Notes: generated from the sequence alone by a model not told the origin. A DNA stretch of 64,000 nt from Nocardia sp. alder85J (GCF_020176955.2 NZ_JAIUCZ020000002.1:62001-126000); one strand, 5' to 3'. Shown: positions 48,404 through 58,712, counted from the first letter of the stretch. Translations and numbers: made by a program.

Positions 48404-49295
48404 GTGGTGATCGACAGCACGCTTCCCGGTCGGACGGAACTTGAAAAAACTTGCCATGCATACGGTTTCAGTGCAGATGATGCCCGGCTTCTGCATCGGC
48501 GGTCGAATGCGGCCTGGCTGGTCGGCGATGTGGTGGTTCGGCTTGCGTCGGACACGTCCCTGCGGCGAACCCGCGCCGCCACGAGCATCACTGTCACCCG
48601 ATGGCTCGCGGCCACCGCGAGCGAGCCGATCGGGCTGTGCCCACTGCCCGGCGAACAGTCGGTGCTGACCGGTACCGCGGTGGCGACATTCTGGCCGTAC
48701 CGGCCCACTTCGGAACGGCCTGATGCCGCCGACGTTGCCCGCCTCGTGCGGCAGCTTCACGCGCGACCGGCGCCGCCGTTCGACTTCCCGAAATACCAGC
48801 CGCTGCGGCGATTACGCGATGCGCTCGATGCCGACCAGGCACGGGCGGAACCTGCGTTGACCAGTCAGGAGGGTGACTGGCTTCGTACCCGGGTCGGCGG
48901 GCTGATCGCAGCGTTCGACACAACCCGGTTCCCCTCGGCCCGGGCCTGGTGCACGCCGACGCACACGACGAGAATGTCGTGCCGGACGGCGGCCGGTGGG
49001 TGCTGATCGACTGGGACAACGCTTGTTTCGGGCCACGCGAGCTCGATCTGGTCGGCACGTTGCCCGGCACTTCCACACCCCGCACGCCGACCGCGCCGAG
49101 TTCGTCAACGCCTACGGTTACGACCTGCCCAAATGGTCCGACTGGCCATTGCTGCGGGATATCACCGAATACCACTCGCTCGGTTCCTATATCCGGCTCG
49201 CTCCGAGCGCGCCACGGGCCGCCATCGAACTTCATCGCCGCGTGGAATCACTGCGCAGTGGAGATCGCGGTGTCGTATGGCGGGCGATCAACTGA
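48404..49295 (+). pseudogene. Frameshifted APH-family phosphotransferase
   Basis: The first frame (from GTG 48404) gives the N-lobe ('RRSNAAWLVGDVVVRLASD'). A frameshift near 48945 puts the catalytic 'HADAHDENVV' and 'LIDWDNACFGPREL' into a second frame, and another shift near 49060 continues as 'FVNAYGYDLPKWSDWPLL' in the third. The family phosphorylates aminoglycosides or other small alcohols. With two shifts it should be inactive. Together with the regulator fragment it is a decayed two-gene cassette inside the defence island. Confidence 0.78.
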
Positions 49296-49316
49296 ATCGT
49301 GAACAGAAGCAGCTGA

Positions 49317-52300
49317 TCAGAAGAGGTCGCCTTGCTCAGCAGATATCTTCTTGCGAGGGAAGTTGGCCTTCTTGTTGTTTTGTTTCTTGTCGTGGAGGCC
49401 AGCTTCGACCTCGGCGGCGTAACGGGCGTGGTTGAGTTCGAGGAGCCGGTCGATGAATTCGCGCTGAATGCCTGGGGCGACAGTGTAGCGCGTTTCCCGG
49501 CCGAGGTCGTGATGGTCGTGGCCGAGATTGTCCGTCAAATCGTCCCAGCCATAAGCGAGACACGTCGCCATATCTATATCGCGGTGAATTTCGCGGAGTT
49601 CGATGATGTCGGGGTCCTGACAGGCTGGGGCGTGCACGAGGTTGTAAGTTTTCGTCAAGCCCGAATCCCGGGTCAGCATGACCTCGCGCCGCCGCTGGTC
49701 CAGACGGTCGCCGGATGTGCGCAGCTCGTTGGTGAGTTCTGGTAGCGGTAAGGTCTCGAAGACGTCTGATGGTGAGTAATTGATATCTGCCTTCATTGTC
49801 GAACTCCGACTGGCAGTCCACCAGTAATGCTGTGCACTGCTCAACAACGCCAGCATTGCCGTGTCATTTGTGGCGAACACGCCGAGCTTGTGAGCGAAGA
49901 CTTGCGTAGTAGGCACCATTGCCGGCATCACAGTCTTGCTCACCAGCGTTATCGCGATAACACGCTCCATGCCTGCAATTTCTCTATAGAGTAGCGGTCT
50001 TTTGTCGGCATAGATCCAGTATCGTGCTGGCAGCGGCCTTCGCAGCACATAGCTACCGTCGGGCTTGATTCGCTGTCGTTCTGGTTTAACGTTATGCTCG
50101 ACGATAGAAAAAACGTCACCATACGTACGGGCGCGGTCTTCGGTCCAGTCATGAAAGTTGATGACCCAGCGGGAGCCCGAGAAGTCAGGACGGTTATTGA
50201 GGTCCTGGCCATTGAGGTAGGGGAATAGTACATCCGCGTTGCGCGGGTCTTCGCTGATCAGCTCCTGGGCTCGACTGGGCTCCATGATGAATCCAAGGCC
50301 GAGGAGGTACGACCCGATGTATGAGATACCACTGCTGGCGTGAAGCCGATGAGGCTGGCCAGTCATTCTAGATTTGGGGTCCAAGGACGAGGTTATACCA
50401 GTGACCCTGATGCCGTCGGCGAGGCGATCTGCTTGGTCACTGACGATCTGTTTGCTAGTCCAGACGGCACAGTATTCTAGGACGGCAGAGCGAGACGGCC
50501 AGGGCGCGCTCTTGACACTCTGACGAATGGTGACGCCGGAGTCGCATAAGCGGTCCAGGCCGACTTCACGGGTGTCGCCTTGGGCAAGAGTATTGGTGGC
50601 AATAAGCCCGACTTGGCCGTTATCATGCAGCATGTCATGGGTCCGCAAGAGAAAGTATGCTATCAGGTCGGCATTACCTTTTGTGCCCTCGGCAATCGTT
50701 CGCACAAGGAATTCTCTGTACGCTGCGCCAGCTGCGCCGCTGATCTTCTTTCCACCGAGAAACGGCGGGTTTCCGATAATCGCGTCGAAGCCGCCTCCGG
50801 CTCGCCCGTGGTCGAATACCTCAGGGAATACCAGCGGCCAATGCAGCGGATCCCGAGTGAACGCGCCGACCGGCAAGTCCGTGCGCAGCCATTCCTGAGC
50901 CCGTTTGTGAGCGGTTTCCCGCCGGGCCAGGTCCTCGTCGGAGGCGATGCTGCCATCCAGGCCGGCGCCGTCACCTAGGAAGGCGGTGACGGCCTGCACA
51001 GCGTGTCCGGAAGCCCGATCCAGCGAACCGTCGCGCATCCCGAGCGCCGCGGCTACGACGAGGTCTGCGGCCAGATCGAGGCGGGCCGCCTTCTCGGTGG
51101 TCTGCTCGAGGATGCGGCGCTTCTCGGCGAGAGCGTTGAGGGTCGAGCCGTCCAGCTCGGTGAGCGCCTTCCGGTCCCGAGCCAAATCGTCCACGAGCCC
51201 GCGCATCCCGGCGGTCAGATCGAACAGCGCCTTGTCGTCGGCGTACAGGCGGCGACCGGCGGCGGGATCGAGGTGCATCCACTCGATCTGGTCGACGGAG
51301 GTGATGCCGAGCAGGGAGTCACCACAGACGAGCCGGTCGTCGAGGAAGGTGAAAGGCCTTGCGGGATCCATGGATACGAGCCACAGCGAGAGTTTGGCCA
51401 TCTCCACGGCCATCGGGTTGATATCGGCCCCGTACAGGCAGTGTTCGATGATCTGCCGACGTGCGTCGATGACGACGGGGTCGGCGTCGTCGGCGAGCGC
51501 GTTCTCCTTCGGCCGCGTCACGTAATCGGCTGCGCGCGAATCGCCTTCGCGGGACCAGGCTTCGACCAGATGCCGGGCGAGGTAGCGGCAGGCGGCGACG
51601 AGGAATGCCGCCGAGCCCACGGCGATATCGGCGACCTTCAGGGAGAGGATCGTCGCGGAATCGACCGGCTTCCACAGCGTGGTGGCCGCGGTCTGCAGGG
51701 GGCCGGGGTCGAAGACCAGGGGCTCCAGCGCACCCTCGACGACCTGTTCGGCGAGAAACTTTGGGGTGTAATGGGTTCCGGTGCTGCCGCGCAGCGCCGA
51801 CTCTGTCACGTACAGTGCGTCAGCGAGGATGACGTACGGCTGTTCGCGCAGGTCGGTGCGGAGCAGGCCGGCGAAGGGGAGCAGTTGCTCGACCAGAGCG
51901 TGATCGTTGCCGGTGACGGCGAGCAACCGTCCGCGCGCGATCTCGCGCTCCTGCGGCGGCAGCGGCTGGAGTTTCTTCATGATCGCGGTGACAGTGCCGA
52001 CCTGGTAGTCGGCCGCCAGTTTCGCGGCGAATTCGGCGTCGGTGCCGCGGCGAGCCTCGATGAGCGAGCGCAGCGGCACCTCGGCCTCCAGGCCGGGCTT
52101 TCCGATCAGGCCGAGGACGGTTTCGTTGGCGTAGCGGCCCTCGAAAGCGAGCAGACCTTCGTACACGTAGCCGATCTGTTCCACGTCGAGCTGGTTGAAG
52201 GACAGCCGGCGCAGCTCGGCATTCTTACCTCTGCCGATCGTGATCTCCTGCACTGCGCGGAGCATGTGCAGGACCGTCCGGTCGTCGATTGTGGCGGGCA

Positions 52301-53432
52301 GCCACGGGAAGCGCTGCGGGTCGAAGATCGAGCCGTCGTGGGCGTGCATCGTCAGTTCGGGATGGTCGATGCCGTGATAGACCGCGTTGAAGGTGGCCAG
52401 CAGCCGGTTCCAGGCGCCGTATGTGTGCTCCAATTCGGTTTCGCTGGCGGCGAGTACCCGGTCCTGTAGTGCCGACAGCAGTGGGCCGACGCTGTAGGAC
52501 TTCCGGTACAGCTCCTTGTCCGAGGGCAGCAGGCCGCGTTCTTCGGCGAAGAGCAGGAACACGATTCGCATCATCACCGCGACGGCGCCCTGATAGACCT
52601 CTTCGGCCGTCACCCGGCCCGCGCCGCCGTCCCCGGACAGGAATCCCGGATGCCCGGTCTCGCGCTGCCTGGTATTGGCGCGGCCCACGGCCATGACGAG
52701 AAGTTCGACGGCGCGGCGGACATTGACGCCGAGCTGTTCGGTCAGCTCCTCCTGGCTGTCGATACTGGCGGCGAGTAGTGCCGGGAGGGTCTCCCCCTCG
52801 GGTACGGCGAAGAAGCGGGACCGGCGCAGGATCGACAGGAACGCTTTGACGACTTCGCGTTCCGCGGCCTCCTGCCAGTTGACGGAGTCGAAGACTGCGA
52901 TCGTCGTCGCGCCACCTGCGACCGGGCACCACAGCAGTGCCCACCAGCGTCCGTCCGTGCACAGACCGAGCTCGATCTTGTGGTGGCGCAACAACTTCAT
53001 CAACCGGTCGGCGGGGGTCGCCGACCACTCGGAATCCTTGATTCGCTGGGTCGGGGAACCGTCGGAGATCAATCCGAGCAGCCGGAATTCGCCACTGGAC
53101 GGGTCACGCAGCGCGAAGTCCGGGGTGAGGACGGTGTCGTGCTCCGGATAGGCGACGGCAAGGTCGGACAGGCCGCCGGAGATCAGGGCGTCGCCCCACT
53201 CGAGCAGATCGCGCAGGACGTAATCGATCCACTCGGGGCCGGGCATCGTCGCATGGGCCCGGCGCAGTCGCTCCCGTTCGGGCTTCGCCAAGGGATCGAG
53301 GCCGGCGCTGAAATGCCGTTTGAGCACCGGGACGGACAAGAACGGTCCGGAGTAGTCGATGAGCGCGAGCCAGTCGCGATGGTCGTACTCGGTCGATCCG
53401 GGGCGGCGTGGCGAGCGGGTAACCATGGTCAC
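49317..53432 (-). CDS. drmMI: DISARM class 1 adenine methyltransferase DrmMI
   Basis: 1371 aa. SAM-binding motif I appears as 'VADIAVGSAAFLVA' (about 597) and catalytic motif IV as 'IIGNPPFLGG' (about 886), so it is an N6-adenine methylase of the Eco57I/large type. The N-terminal 500 residues and the C-terminal recognition region are typical of class 1 DISARM. It marks self DNA. The GTG start overlaps the drmD stop (GTGA). Its 3' end is only 21 bp from the phosphotransferase pseudogene. Confidence 0.88.
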   Translation of the reverse strand: MTMVTRSPRRPGSTEYDHRDWLALIDYSGPFLSVPVLKRHFSAGLDPLAKPERERLRRAHATMPGPEWIDYVLRDLLEWGDALISGGLSDLAVAYPEHDTVLTPDFALRDPSSGEFRLLGLISDGSPTQRIKDSEWSATPADRLMKLLRHHKIELGLCTDGRWWALLWCPVAGGATTIAVFDSVNWQEAAEREVVKAFLSILRRSRFFAVPEGETLPALLAASIDSQEELTEQLGVNVRRAVELLVMAVGRANTRQRETGHPGFLSGDGGAGRVTAEEVYQGAVAVMMRIVFLLFAEERGLLPSDKELYRKSYSVGPLLSALQDRVLAASETELEHTYGAWNRLLATFNAVYHGIDHPELTMHAHDGSIFDPQRFPWLPATIDDRTVLHMLRAVQEITIGRGKNAELRRLSFNQLDVEQIGYVYEGLLAFEGRYANETVLGLIGKPGLEAEVPLRSLIEARRGTDAEFAAKLAADYQVGTVTAIMKKLQPLPPQEREIARGRLLAVTGNDHALVEQLLPFAGLLRTDLREQPYVILADALYVTESALRGSTGTHYTPKFLAEQVVEGALEPLVFDPGPLQTAATTLWKPVDSATILSLKVADIAVGSAAFLVAACRYLARHLVEAWSREGDSRAADYVTRPKENALADDADPVVIDARRQIIEHCLYGADINPMAVEMAKLSLWLVSMDPARPFTFLDDRLVCGDSLLGITSVDQIEWMHLDPAAGRRLYADDKALFDLTAGMRGLVDDLARDRKALTELDGSTLNALAEKRRILEQTTEKAARLDLAADLVVAAALGMRDGSLDRASGHAVQAVTAFLGDGAGLDGSIASDEDLARRETAHKRAQEWLRTDLPVGAFTRDPLHWPLVFPEVFDHGRAGGGFDAIIGNPPFLGGKKISGAAGAAYREFLVRTIAEGTKGNADLIAYFLLRTHDMLHDNGQVGLIATNTLAQGDTREVGLDRLCDSGVTIRQSVKSAPWPSRSAVLEYCAVWTSKQIVSDQADRLADGIRVTGITSSLDPKSRMTGQPHRLHASSGISYIGSYLLGLGFIMEPSRAQELISEDPRNADVLFPYLNGQDLNNRPDFSGSRWVINFHDWTEDRARTYGDVFSIVEHNVKPERQRIKPDGSYVLRRPLPARYWIYADKRPLLYREIAGMERVIAITLVSKTVMPAMVPTTQVFAHKLGVFATNDTAMLALLSSAQHYWWTASRSSTMKADINYSPSDVFETLPLPELTNELRTSGDRLDQRRREVMLTRDSGLTKTYNLVHAPACQDPDIIELREIHRDIDMATCLAYGWDDLTDNLGHDHHDLGRETRYTVAPGIQREFIDRLLELNHARYAAEVEAGLHDKKQNNKKANFPRKKISAEQGDLF

Positions 53433-56400
53433 TGCACCTCATGGGACGGGACGACGAAGATCACTGCGACCGGAAAGACGTGGACCCGGGGAGCACGATA
53501 GCGCGCGGCGATCTGCTCCAACTCGCGATCCCGCTCGGCGGGCAGCTGTTCCAGGCGCAGTTGCCAATTCTTGCGATCCTGCTCGTACTGCCGCAATTCG
53601 TCGCGGCTGCGCTCGGCGAACGCCAGACTGAACAGGGCGTCGCCCTCGTCGCCGCGAGCCAACTGAGCCCGTAGCGATATCTCGAACTGGCTGAGGTTGG
53701 CGATGATTCGCTTTTCTTCGGCCTCCTGGCGTTGCGCGAGTTTGCGCAGCAACTGCTGCTGTTTGTCGCGGGCTCGCCAGTTGATGGCGCCGTCGAGACC
53801 GTCTCGGGCGCTGGTGGCGTTCCACCGGTCGATCAGCATTTGCTGCACCCGAGGGGTGGCCGCGGAACCCGCGGTGAGGGCGCGGTCCAGCAGTGCGCCG
53901 AAATCCTGGACGTTTTCCCAGCGCCGGAACCGGCCGGTGCCCGGCAGCCACCCGCCGGCGTGCAGCACCTCTTCGTGCAGGCGGATGCCGTCGCTGCCGA
54001 CGAGCACGAACCGGGAGTAGGCGCCGGCCAGAACGCTATCCAGCTTCGGGTCGTCGTGCACGACGGCGGCGACCCGGTGCAGGTTGACCTCACTGTTGGA
54101 GACCGCGGTACGCAACAGATGTGTCGACATCGCCACCAGCGGATGTCCGAGGTGGGCGAGCACGACATCGTCGCGATCCTTCGCTACCTGCTGGTCGAAG
54201 GTCACCGGCAGCCGCCGCGGCAATTGCCCTGCCGACGGCAGCTTTTCGAGCAGCACCTCGGTGGCGCGCTGCCAGGTACCGGTCAGGTCCGGCACCTCGT
54301 AGATCTCGTCCGGGTCGACCGTGTCGCGGAGCGGGAGTTGCCGGGCCACCTCCAGCGCGGTGTCGACGACCCGCTTGACCGAGGTCGGAGTGATCCGCAG
54401 CTCTGCCACAGTCTCTTTCACATTCTCGCGGAGTTTGCGGACCTGTTCGCCGACATTCCGTTCGAGCGGCAGTTCGGCGCCCGCGCTCGTACGGCCCGCG
54501 GATTCGACGTCGTAATCGCCGCCACCGGTGAGTCGTCGCTGAATTGCCGCGGCCAGTACGGCATTCACCGCACCGAGGTCCTCCTCCATGCGGGCGACCT
54601 TGGTGGCCACCCGGGACAGGAACTCCAGGTCCGCCTCGTACGGATCGACTTTGCTGCCGAAACCGCTGCCCACGAAGTGGTAGATCAGCGGAGGATATTT
54701 CTGCCCGTACCGGTCGATCCGGCCGATCCGCTGTTCCAGCTTGTTGGGGTTGAAGGGGATGTCGTAGTTGATCAGCCGGTGGCAGTGATTCTGCAGGTCG
54801 ATGCCCTCGCTGGCGGCGTCGGTGGCCAGTAGGATCCGTACCGGGTGCTCGTTCGGCGCCTTCTGGAATGCCAATCGCAGCTCTTCGCGCTGCATGTTGT
54901 TCATCGAACCGTCGAGTTCCGCGACATAGGGATGGCCGAGCCCTTCGGCAGCCAGCAGGTCGCGCAGCCAGTTCTTGGTGTCGCGGTACTCGGTGAAGAT
55001 GATGATCCGATTGTTGGTCCACGTGTGGCCGTCGGGCCGGCAGTAGGCCTGCAGATAGGTGATGAGCTTCGCCGCCTTGGCATCCGGCTGAGCCTCGTGG
55101 GTGTCGGCCCACGCCTTCATCCGGGCGAGGAGGGCCAGTTCGTCGTCGTCGGTGTCGGTGAGGGGTGTCGTCCGGGACAGCGCGTCGGTCTCCGCCTCGT
55201 CCAGGGCTTCGTCGTCGAGAGTGGCGACGTCGTCCATGAATTCGTCCAGCCATTGGTCCGCCGCGTCGACCCGGCGTGTGCCCTTGGTCCGAAGGGTTTC
55301 GGAGTACGCCTGCACGGTCCGGGCGAAAGCGTATGGGCTGGAGAACATTCGCTTCTTCAACAGCAGCGTCACCAGATCGGCGGCCTTGCGCCCTTTCGTC
55401 TGCTTCAGCCGGGTGCGCCGAGCGGCAGCGAACCTGTTGAGCAGGGCGTGGATTTCGCGTTCGGCTTCCGGATAGTCGACGTACAGCACCTGGGTGTCAC
55501 GCGGTGGGAACTGATCGCCGATCTGCCGCTTGAGACGCCGCACGACCACGTCGTCCACGGCCTTTCGATCCGGCGCGGCGCCGCGGGCGAACCGCTGGTC
55601 GTCCAGGATTTCGAGCAGCGCGGTGAAGCTGGCCTGATAACCATTGTGCGGGGTGGCGGACAGAAACAGCCGGTGGGTGAAGTGCGGGGCCAGGCGGCGA
55701 ATCAGCTTGGTCTGCTGGGAATCCACGGCATACACCTGCTGGGGCGCCGCCGGCGCGATGTGGTGCGCCTCGTCCACGATGAGCAGATCGAAGGTGCGTG
55801 GATAGGTCGGGCCGTCGGCGGGGAGGATTTCGTCCAGCAGCCGCTGTGCCTTGGCGCCGCGCAGCCAGGGCAGGCTGACGATGCTCTGACCGAACACCTC
55901 GAACGGATTTGCGGCACTACCGTGCGTGCGGCGCACCTCGGCGCAGCGCTCCGAGTCGATCACCGTGAAATCGAGACCGAATTTCTCGGCCATCTCGGCT
56001 TTCCACTTGGTGGTCAGCCCGGCCGGGCACACGACCATGATCCGCTTGGCGCGTTGTCGTAACAGAAGCTCCTGGGTGACGAGCCCGGCTTCGATGGTCT
56101 TGCCGAGGCCGACGTCGTCGGCCAGAAGGAGGTTGACGCGGGGGGCGTCCAGCGCGCGGGCCACGGGCTCCAACTGGTAGTCCTCGATCGCCACGCCGGA
56201 GCGGAACGGCGCTTGCAAGGTCTTCACATCCGCCGACGTCACTGCCGACCAGCGGACGGCGTCCAGGAACGCTTGCAGGGTGATCGGCCGATCGAAAGAG
56301 CCGGGTCCGATTTCCGGGAGAGAGCCGCTGGGCAGAACTATGGGATCCCGCTCGATCTCCCAAATCACCTGGAGCGTGTCATCGTAGCGATCACCCTCCA

Positions 56401-56521
56401 CGCTCTGAAGAGTGACCAAGGTGCTCGCGGCATGGGAGTCGACGTCCCTGACCACCCAGCGCTCGCCTCGGACTTGCACGAGCTTCCCGGGTTCGACCCC
56501 GGCGGAAACGGCGCCCGTCAC
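53429..56521 (-). CDS. drmD: DISARM SNF2-like helicase DrmD
   Basis: 1030 aa. SNF2/SF2 motifs: 'DDVGLGKTIEAGL' (about 132-144), DEAHH (about 247), 'FLSATPHNGY', and 'LEQRIGRIDRYGQ' (about 592-604). DrmD defines class 1 DISARM together with DrmMI. The frame is open to a GTG at 56626 that overlaps the methylase stop. I prefer the GTG at 56521 because GAGGAGAG is placed correctly before it and the recognisable domain begins there. The AT-rich 100 bp in between may hold a promoter. Confidence 0.87.
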   Translation of the reverse strand: MTGAVSAGVEPGKLVQVRGERWVVRDVDSHAASTLVTLQSVEGDRYDDTLQVIWEIERDPIVLPSGSLPEIGPGSFDRPITLQAFLDAVRWSAVTSADVKTLQAPFRSGVAIEDYQLEPVARALDAPRVNLLLADDVGLGKTIEAGLVTQELLLRQRAKRIMVVCPAGLTTKWKAEMAEKFGLDFTVIDSERCAEVRRTHGSAANPFEVFGQSIVSLPWLRGAKAQRLLDEILPADGPTYPRTFDLLIVDEAHHIAPAAPQQVYAVDSQQTKLIRRLAPHFTHRLFLSATPHNGYQASFTALLEILDDQRFARGAAPDRKAVDDVVVRRLKRQIGDQFPPRDTQVLYVDYPEAEREIHALLNRFAAARRTRLKQTKGRKAADLVTLLLKKRMFSSPYAFARTVQAYSETLRTKGTRRVDAADQWLDEFMDDVATLDDEALDEAETDALSRTTPLTDTDDDELALLARMKAWADTHEAQPDAKAAKLITYLQAYCRPDGHTWTNNRIIIFTEYRDTKNWLRDLLAAEGLGHPYVAELDGSMNNMQREELRLAFQKAPNEHPVRILLATDAASEGIDLQNHCHRLINYDIPFNPNKLEQRIGRIDRYGQKYPPLIYHFVGSGFGSKVDPYEADLEFLSRVATKVARMEEDLGAVNAVLAAAIQRRLTGGGDYDVESAGRTSAGAELPLERNVGEQVRKLRENVKETVAELRITPTSVKRVVDTALEVARQLPLRDTVDPDEIYEVPDLTGTWQRATEVLLEKLPSAGQLPRRLPVTFDQQVAKDRDDVVLAHLGHPLVAMSTHLLRTAVSNSEVNLHRVAAVVHDDPKLDSVLAGAYSRFVLVGSDGIRLHEEVLHAGGWLPGTGRFRRWENVQDFGALLDRALTAGSAATPRVQQMLIDRWNATSARDGLDGAINWRARDKQQQLLRKLAQRQEAEEKRIIANLSQFEISLRAQLARGDEGDALFSLAFAERSRDELRQYEQDRKNWQLRLEQLPAERDRELEQIAARYRAPRVHVFPVAVIFVVPSHEVQ

Positions 56522-56622
56522 AACTCTCCTCACCTGGAAATCGGCACATCCGCCATATACGACAGTTGCTACTGTAGCTAACAAATCACAGTAAGATCGA
56601 TTGTTTTGCGTGTGTACATAAT

Positions 56623-58476
56623 TCACACTTCATGGTCGGTTTTGGGGCGTAGCGTCCCTTCGGCCAGGCAGCTGATTCCCTGGGTGATGAGAAGGTCGCC
56701 CTGGTCCCGGGCTTGCTGGAGTGCTCGGGCAGCCGACCGAAGCCGTTGGTACGCAGCGCCATAACTCCGTTGATCCGCGATCGCGAGCAGCGCGACGGGA
56801 GTGCGGTGCAGCTCGGAGCGGGAACTTGCCGAGGACGAAACCGGTCGCGCTCGCAACGCAGCATGCAGCGAGCAAGCGAGAAAATCGGAGTCGAGTCGAT
56901 CCGGTTCCGGGCGTAGCACTTGCAGCTGCGGGCCGGCGGCGACCCCACCGGTCGTGACGACGTGGGGCTCCGTCTGGATACGGGTGACACTGACCACGAT
57001 GTCTCCGGGTTCGAGTACGATCAGCCCCGGCGCATCGGTCGTCCAGCCCGAAGGTGGTCTCCCCGCAACGATATCCGTGACGGTCAAGACGGGTAGGTCG
57101 CCGCTGGAGACTTCCATCCGGGCCGGGGTTTGAAACAGTGAGAGCGCTCCGCTACGGAGCAGCTGGCCCAGAGTGACAGTCGCCGCGACCTCCGAAACGG
57201 GCACGAGATCCGAAGACGTCGTAATGGCCCGGGTGGCCTCGGCGAGAAGGCCGCTCAGTTCCGAACGGGACTTTGATAACTCCCGATTGCCTTGTCCCGC
57301 AGTCTCTTCGGAGCGGATGGGCGTGACATCCACCCGGTCGTCGAGTAGCACAATGAGCGGAACAGCGCATCCCACCGGCAGCTCGGTTTCGGGCTCGGCC
57401 AGGAAGCGGCGCCACAGGTCGAGGACGTGGCCGATCGGTTTGTCGGCTACATCCGCCAGAAGTACTCGGGCGGGTAGCGGGTCGCCTTGGACCGGTTGCC
57501 TGAGTACCCACAGGTGTGGTGCGGCCGATGAGCCGGAAGCGGCCCCCGCGGACAAGGCGAAGACCGCGCGTAATGCGCCGGCGCGAATGAGACTTGCCCG
57601 TATCCGTCGTCCCGAAGTCCGGGCGGAGACGGCTGCGGGGAGCAGGATGACCGCTCTGCCGCCGGGTTTGAGATGCCAGAGCAGATGCTGTACCCACGCC
57701 AGTTCCGGCTCCCCGCGGGGCGGCAGCCCATGGGCCCAGCGTAGGTCGCTCGACAACTCGGAGGATCCCCAGAATCGGTCCCGGAAAGGCGGATCGCACA
57801 CCGCGACGTCGAACGTGGCCTGCTCGAACAAGTTCTCGCGTAGGGAATCTCCGTGGCGAAAGTCCGCTTTCCCGCCTGCCAGTGACAGGCGCGAAGTAGC
57901 GATGGCAACCGCGTCGGCATCGTGATCCTGGCCGGCCAGATAGCCCGCGCCTGCATCGGCGGCTGCTTTCAGCAAGGTTCCGACTCCGCAAGCGGGATCG
58001 AAGACATACGCGGCGTCGACTTCTGCTATCTGGACCATCAACCTTGCCGTCTCGGCAGGAGTGACCGCGACGCGGCGCGCATGGGCCTCGAGGTAGCGCG
58101 CCACGATGAATTCGTAGCTGGGAGAGGCGCCGAGTTTCGAGATCAGCTGCTGCAACAGGGCAGGTGCAGAGCCCTCGGTCTGCTGGGTGGCCATCCGGTG
58201 GCCGATGTCCGCGATCGCGCGGGCCAGCCGCAGGTCCTCGGTCTCGGACCTGATCTGCTGCCAGATACGCTCCTCGTCGGACACATCAGTCTTCTTCCCC
58301 GTCCGAATGAGCCACTGCTCCACCTCGACCAGGGAGAATTGGGGGCTGGCGGCCGTACCGCCCACCGGACGAGGGAAATCGGCATAGCGCCGCCGCCAAT
58401 TGCTCACGGCGGCACGGCCGTATCCCGTCATCCTGGCGATGTCCGCTGCTGTGAGGGTCGTGTCGTGGCCGGTCAT
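56623..58476 (-). CDS. HTH-containing N6-adenine DNA methylase
   Basis: 617 aa. An N-terminal HTH ('TAADIARMTGYGRAAVSNW', about 6-25) is followed by a methylase domain with motif I 'DPACGVGTLL' (about 157-166) and motif IV DPPF (about 225). The C-terminal half resembles a type I specificity subunit ('DIVVSVTRIQTEPHVV'), so it may carry its own target recognition. Its role could be an extra modification enzyme or a regulator of the drmD operon. The start is the ATG at 58476; AAGGG precedes it. A TAGGAT -10-like box (minus strand) is at 58515-58520. Confidence 0.8.
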   Translation of the reverse strand: MTGHDTTLTAADIARMTGYGRAAVSNWRRRYADFPRPVGGTAASPQFSLVEVEQWLIRTGKKTDVSDEERIWQQIRSETEDLRLARAIADIGHRMATQQTEGSAPALLQQLISKLGASPSYEFIVARYLEAHARRVAVTPAETARLMVQIAEVDAAYVFDPACGVGTLLKAAADAGAGYLAGQDHDADAVAIATSRLSLAGGKADFRHGDSLRENLFEQATFDVAVCDPPFRDRFWGSSELSSDLRWAHGLPPRGEPELAWVQHLLWHLKPGGRAVILLPAAVSARTSGRRIRASLIRAGALRAVFALSAGAASGSSAAPHLWVLRQPVQGDPLPARVLLADVADKPIGHVLDLWRRFLAEPETELPVGCAVPLIVLLDDRVDVTPIRSEETAGQGNRELSKSRSELSGLLAEATRAITTSSDLVPVSEVAATVTLGQLLRSGALSLFQTPARMEVSSGDLPVLTVTDIVAGRPPSGWTTDAPGLIVLEPGDIVVSVTRIQTEPHVVTTGGVAAGPQLQVLRPEPDRLDSDFLACSLHAALRARPVSSSASSRSELHRTPVALLAIADQRSYGAAYQRLRSAARALQQARDQGDLLITQGISCLAEGTLRPKTDHEV

Positions 58477-58546
58477 CACCCTACCCTTCACATCAGACCG
58501 TACATCGAATCCCAATCCTAGTGTATGGAGTTCACGGAGCTTCAGG

Positions 58547-58712
58547 TCACCAGGATTGCATGCGGAAAAGCCGACCTTCCTCGCCCTCGTCGTGCAGAAC
58601 CACGACCACTTCCTCGGAAGAAATAGCGGAAAGTGTGGTGTCGATCGGCTCGGGTAGATCGCTGTCAAGACCGAGATCACTGGCTGAATTCCGTATTCGG
58701 CGTACGCTCCAA
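58547..58712 (-). pseudogene. Remnant of a small acidic protein gene
   Basis: On the minus strand the frame reads 'RRIRNSASDLGLDSDLPEP' and 'EEVVVVLHDEGEEGRLF' and stops at 58547, with normal codon use. Upstream it runs straight into the dprA-like fragment, so its 5' part was probably removed. It lies just before the HTH methylase gene on the same strand. I cannot assign a family. Confidence 0.35.

Noticed and set aside
49317..53432. Considered as a stand-alone BREX PglX or type IIG enzyme
   Set aside because: It overlaps drmD by 4 bp and the full DISARM core is nearby, so DrmMI is the simplest call. No nuclease motif was seen.
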